A stretch of DNA of 6,332 nucleotides from an uncultured Lachnospiraceae bacterium (lineage in GTDB: Bacteria > Bacillota > Clostridia > Lachnospirales > Lachnospiraceae). Where the stretch lies: positions 1 through 6,332 of the forward strand of contig CACXFD010000127.1 in the NCBI GenBank assembly GCA_902766845.1, read 5' to 3'. Below the pieces are notes generated by a model that had not been told where the DNA came from, searched no databases, and worked only from the letters and a program-made list of their open reading frames with translations. Below are positions 6,072 to 6,332 of this stretch, one piece after another; the first letter of the stretch is position 1; each line of letters starts with the position of its first letter. Made by a program: the position numbers and the translations under genes.

Positions 6072-6083
6072 CTGATCAATCAG
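6072..6083. promoter_or_regulatory. Second dyad at the mrpE transcription start
   Basis: CTGAT-CA-ATCAG is a perfect inverted repeat of 5-bp arms around a 2-bp centre, covering the predicted start site. Its centre is 24 bp from that of the spacer palindrome. It may be a second operator site or a chance dyad. Confidence 0.35.
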
Positions 6084-6097
6084 GACGGAGAAACGGT

Positions 6098-6332
6098 ATG
6101 TATCTGCTGGTTTTCGTTTTCTGGCTGATCCTCAACGGCAAGGTGACCCTCGAGATCGTTCTGACCGGGGCCGTCCTGACCGCAGGCATCGCCGCCATGC
6201 TTTTTGTGCTCTTCGATCATACGCCCGGGCGGGATCTGGCCTTTTTGCGGCGCTTCCCTCTCTTTCTGGCTTATCTGGCGGTCCTGGTGAAGGAGATCCT
6301 CAAAGCCTCCCTCGTCATGATCCGCTTCATCC
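6098..6332 (+). CDS. mrpE: Na+/H+ antiporter subunit E (MrpE/MnhE), N-terminal part
   Basis: The 78 visible residues match the small membrane subunit E of multisubunit Mrp/Mnh cation/proton antiporters, which export Na+ in exchange for protons. The opening MYLLVFVFWLILNG with KVTLEI (residues 1-20) matches the family's characteristic first helix ending in W-LLLNG and T-E. A second hydrophobic stretch covers about 22-39, and a third, FPLFLAYLAVLVKEILKASL (53-72), contains the conserved KEI-K-S/N pattern. The usual length is about 160 residues, so roughly half is present. The ATG at 6098-6100 follows GGAG (6087-6090) by 7 nt. It is the first gene after its promoter and is divergent from rluA, so the remaining mrp genes are expected to the right. 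In several anaerobes mrp operons begin with E, then F and G. Confidence 0.88.
   Translation, partial: MYLLVFVFWLILNGKVTLEIVLTGAVLTAGIAAMLFVLFDHTPGRDLAFLRRFPLFLAYLAVLVKEILKASLVMIRFI

Noticed and set aside
5727..6128. Plus-strand frame across the divergent intergenic region
   Set aside because: It runs antisense to rluA, through both promoters and into mrpE out of frame, with low-complexity basic sequence and no ribosome site.

Overview
The window is GC-rich bacterial DNA. It has strong Shine-Dalgarno sites (AGGAGG, AAGGAG, GGGAG) about 7 nt before most starts and near-consensus sigma-70-type promoters. An ECF-type vitamin transporter, a helix-turn-helix BirA and an Mrp antiporter gene together suggest a high-GC member of the Bacillota, probably a clostridium-like anaerobe. 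That assignment is inference; the window holds no rRNA or other phylogenetic marker.

Layout from left to right. (1) Positions 1-66, minus strand: the first 22 codons of a response regulator, probably OmpR/PhoB type. Its own promoter (177-205) lies just downstream of an 11-bp-period direct repeat (221-237) that looks like a response-regulator box. (2) Positions 288-5836, minus strand: a compact cluster in transcription order rluA-like pseudouridine synthase, birA, ecfT, then a very large three-part ECF protein (ATPase, ATPase, S-component-like membrane domain). One near-consensus promoter (5909-5937) precedes it. birA and ecfT share an ATGA overlap, and ecfT overlaps the fusion gene by 28 nt, so these three are almost certainly translationally coupled. 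(3) Positions 5837-6097: a divergent intergenic region with a promoter on each strand and several dyad symmetries. (4) Positions 6098-6332, plus strand: the start of mrpE/mnhE, a subunit of a multisubunit Na+/H+ antiporter, running off the window.

The most notable element is the ECF transporter. Both ATPases and the substrate-binding membrane subunit are on one 879-residue chain, with the transmembrane coupling protein EcfT encoded just upstream, so a whole dedicated vitamin importer comes from two genes. The S-type domain recalls the family annotated as cobalamin-type (CbrT-like), but no cobalamin riboswitch was seen and the substrate is open. The first ATPase has glutamine where the switch-loop histidine is expected, and a long Gly/Pro/Asp-rich linker tethers the second ATPase to the membrane domain. 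No mobile element, CRISPR array, tRNA or rRNA was recognised.
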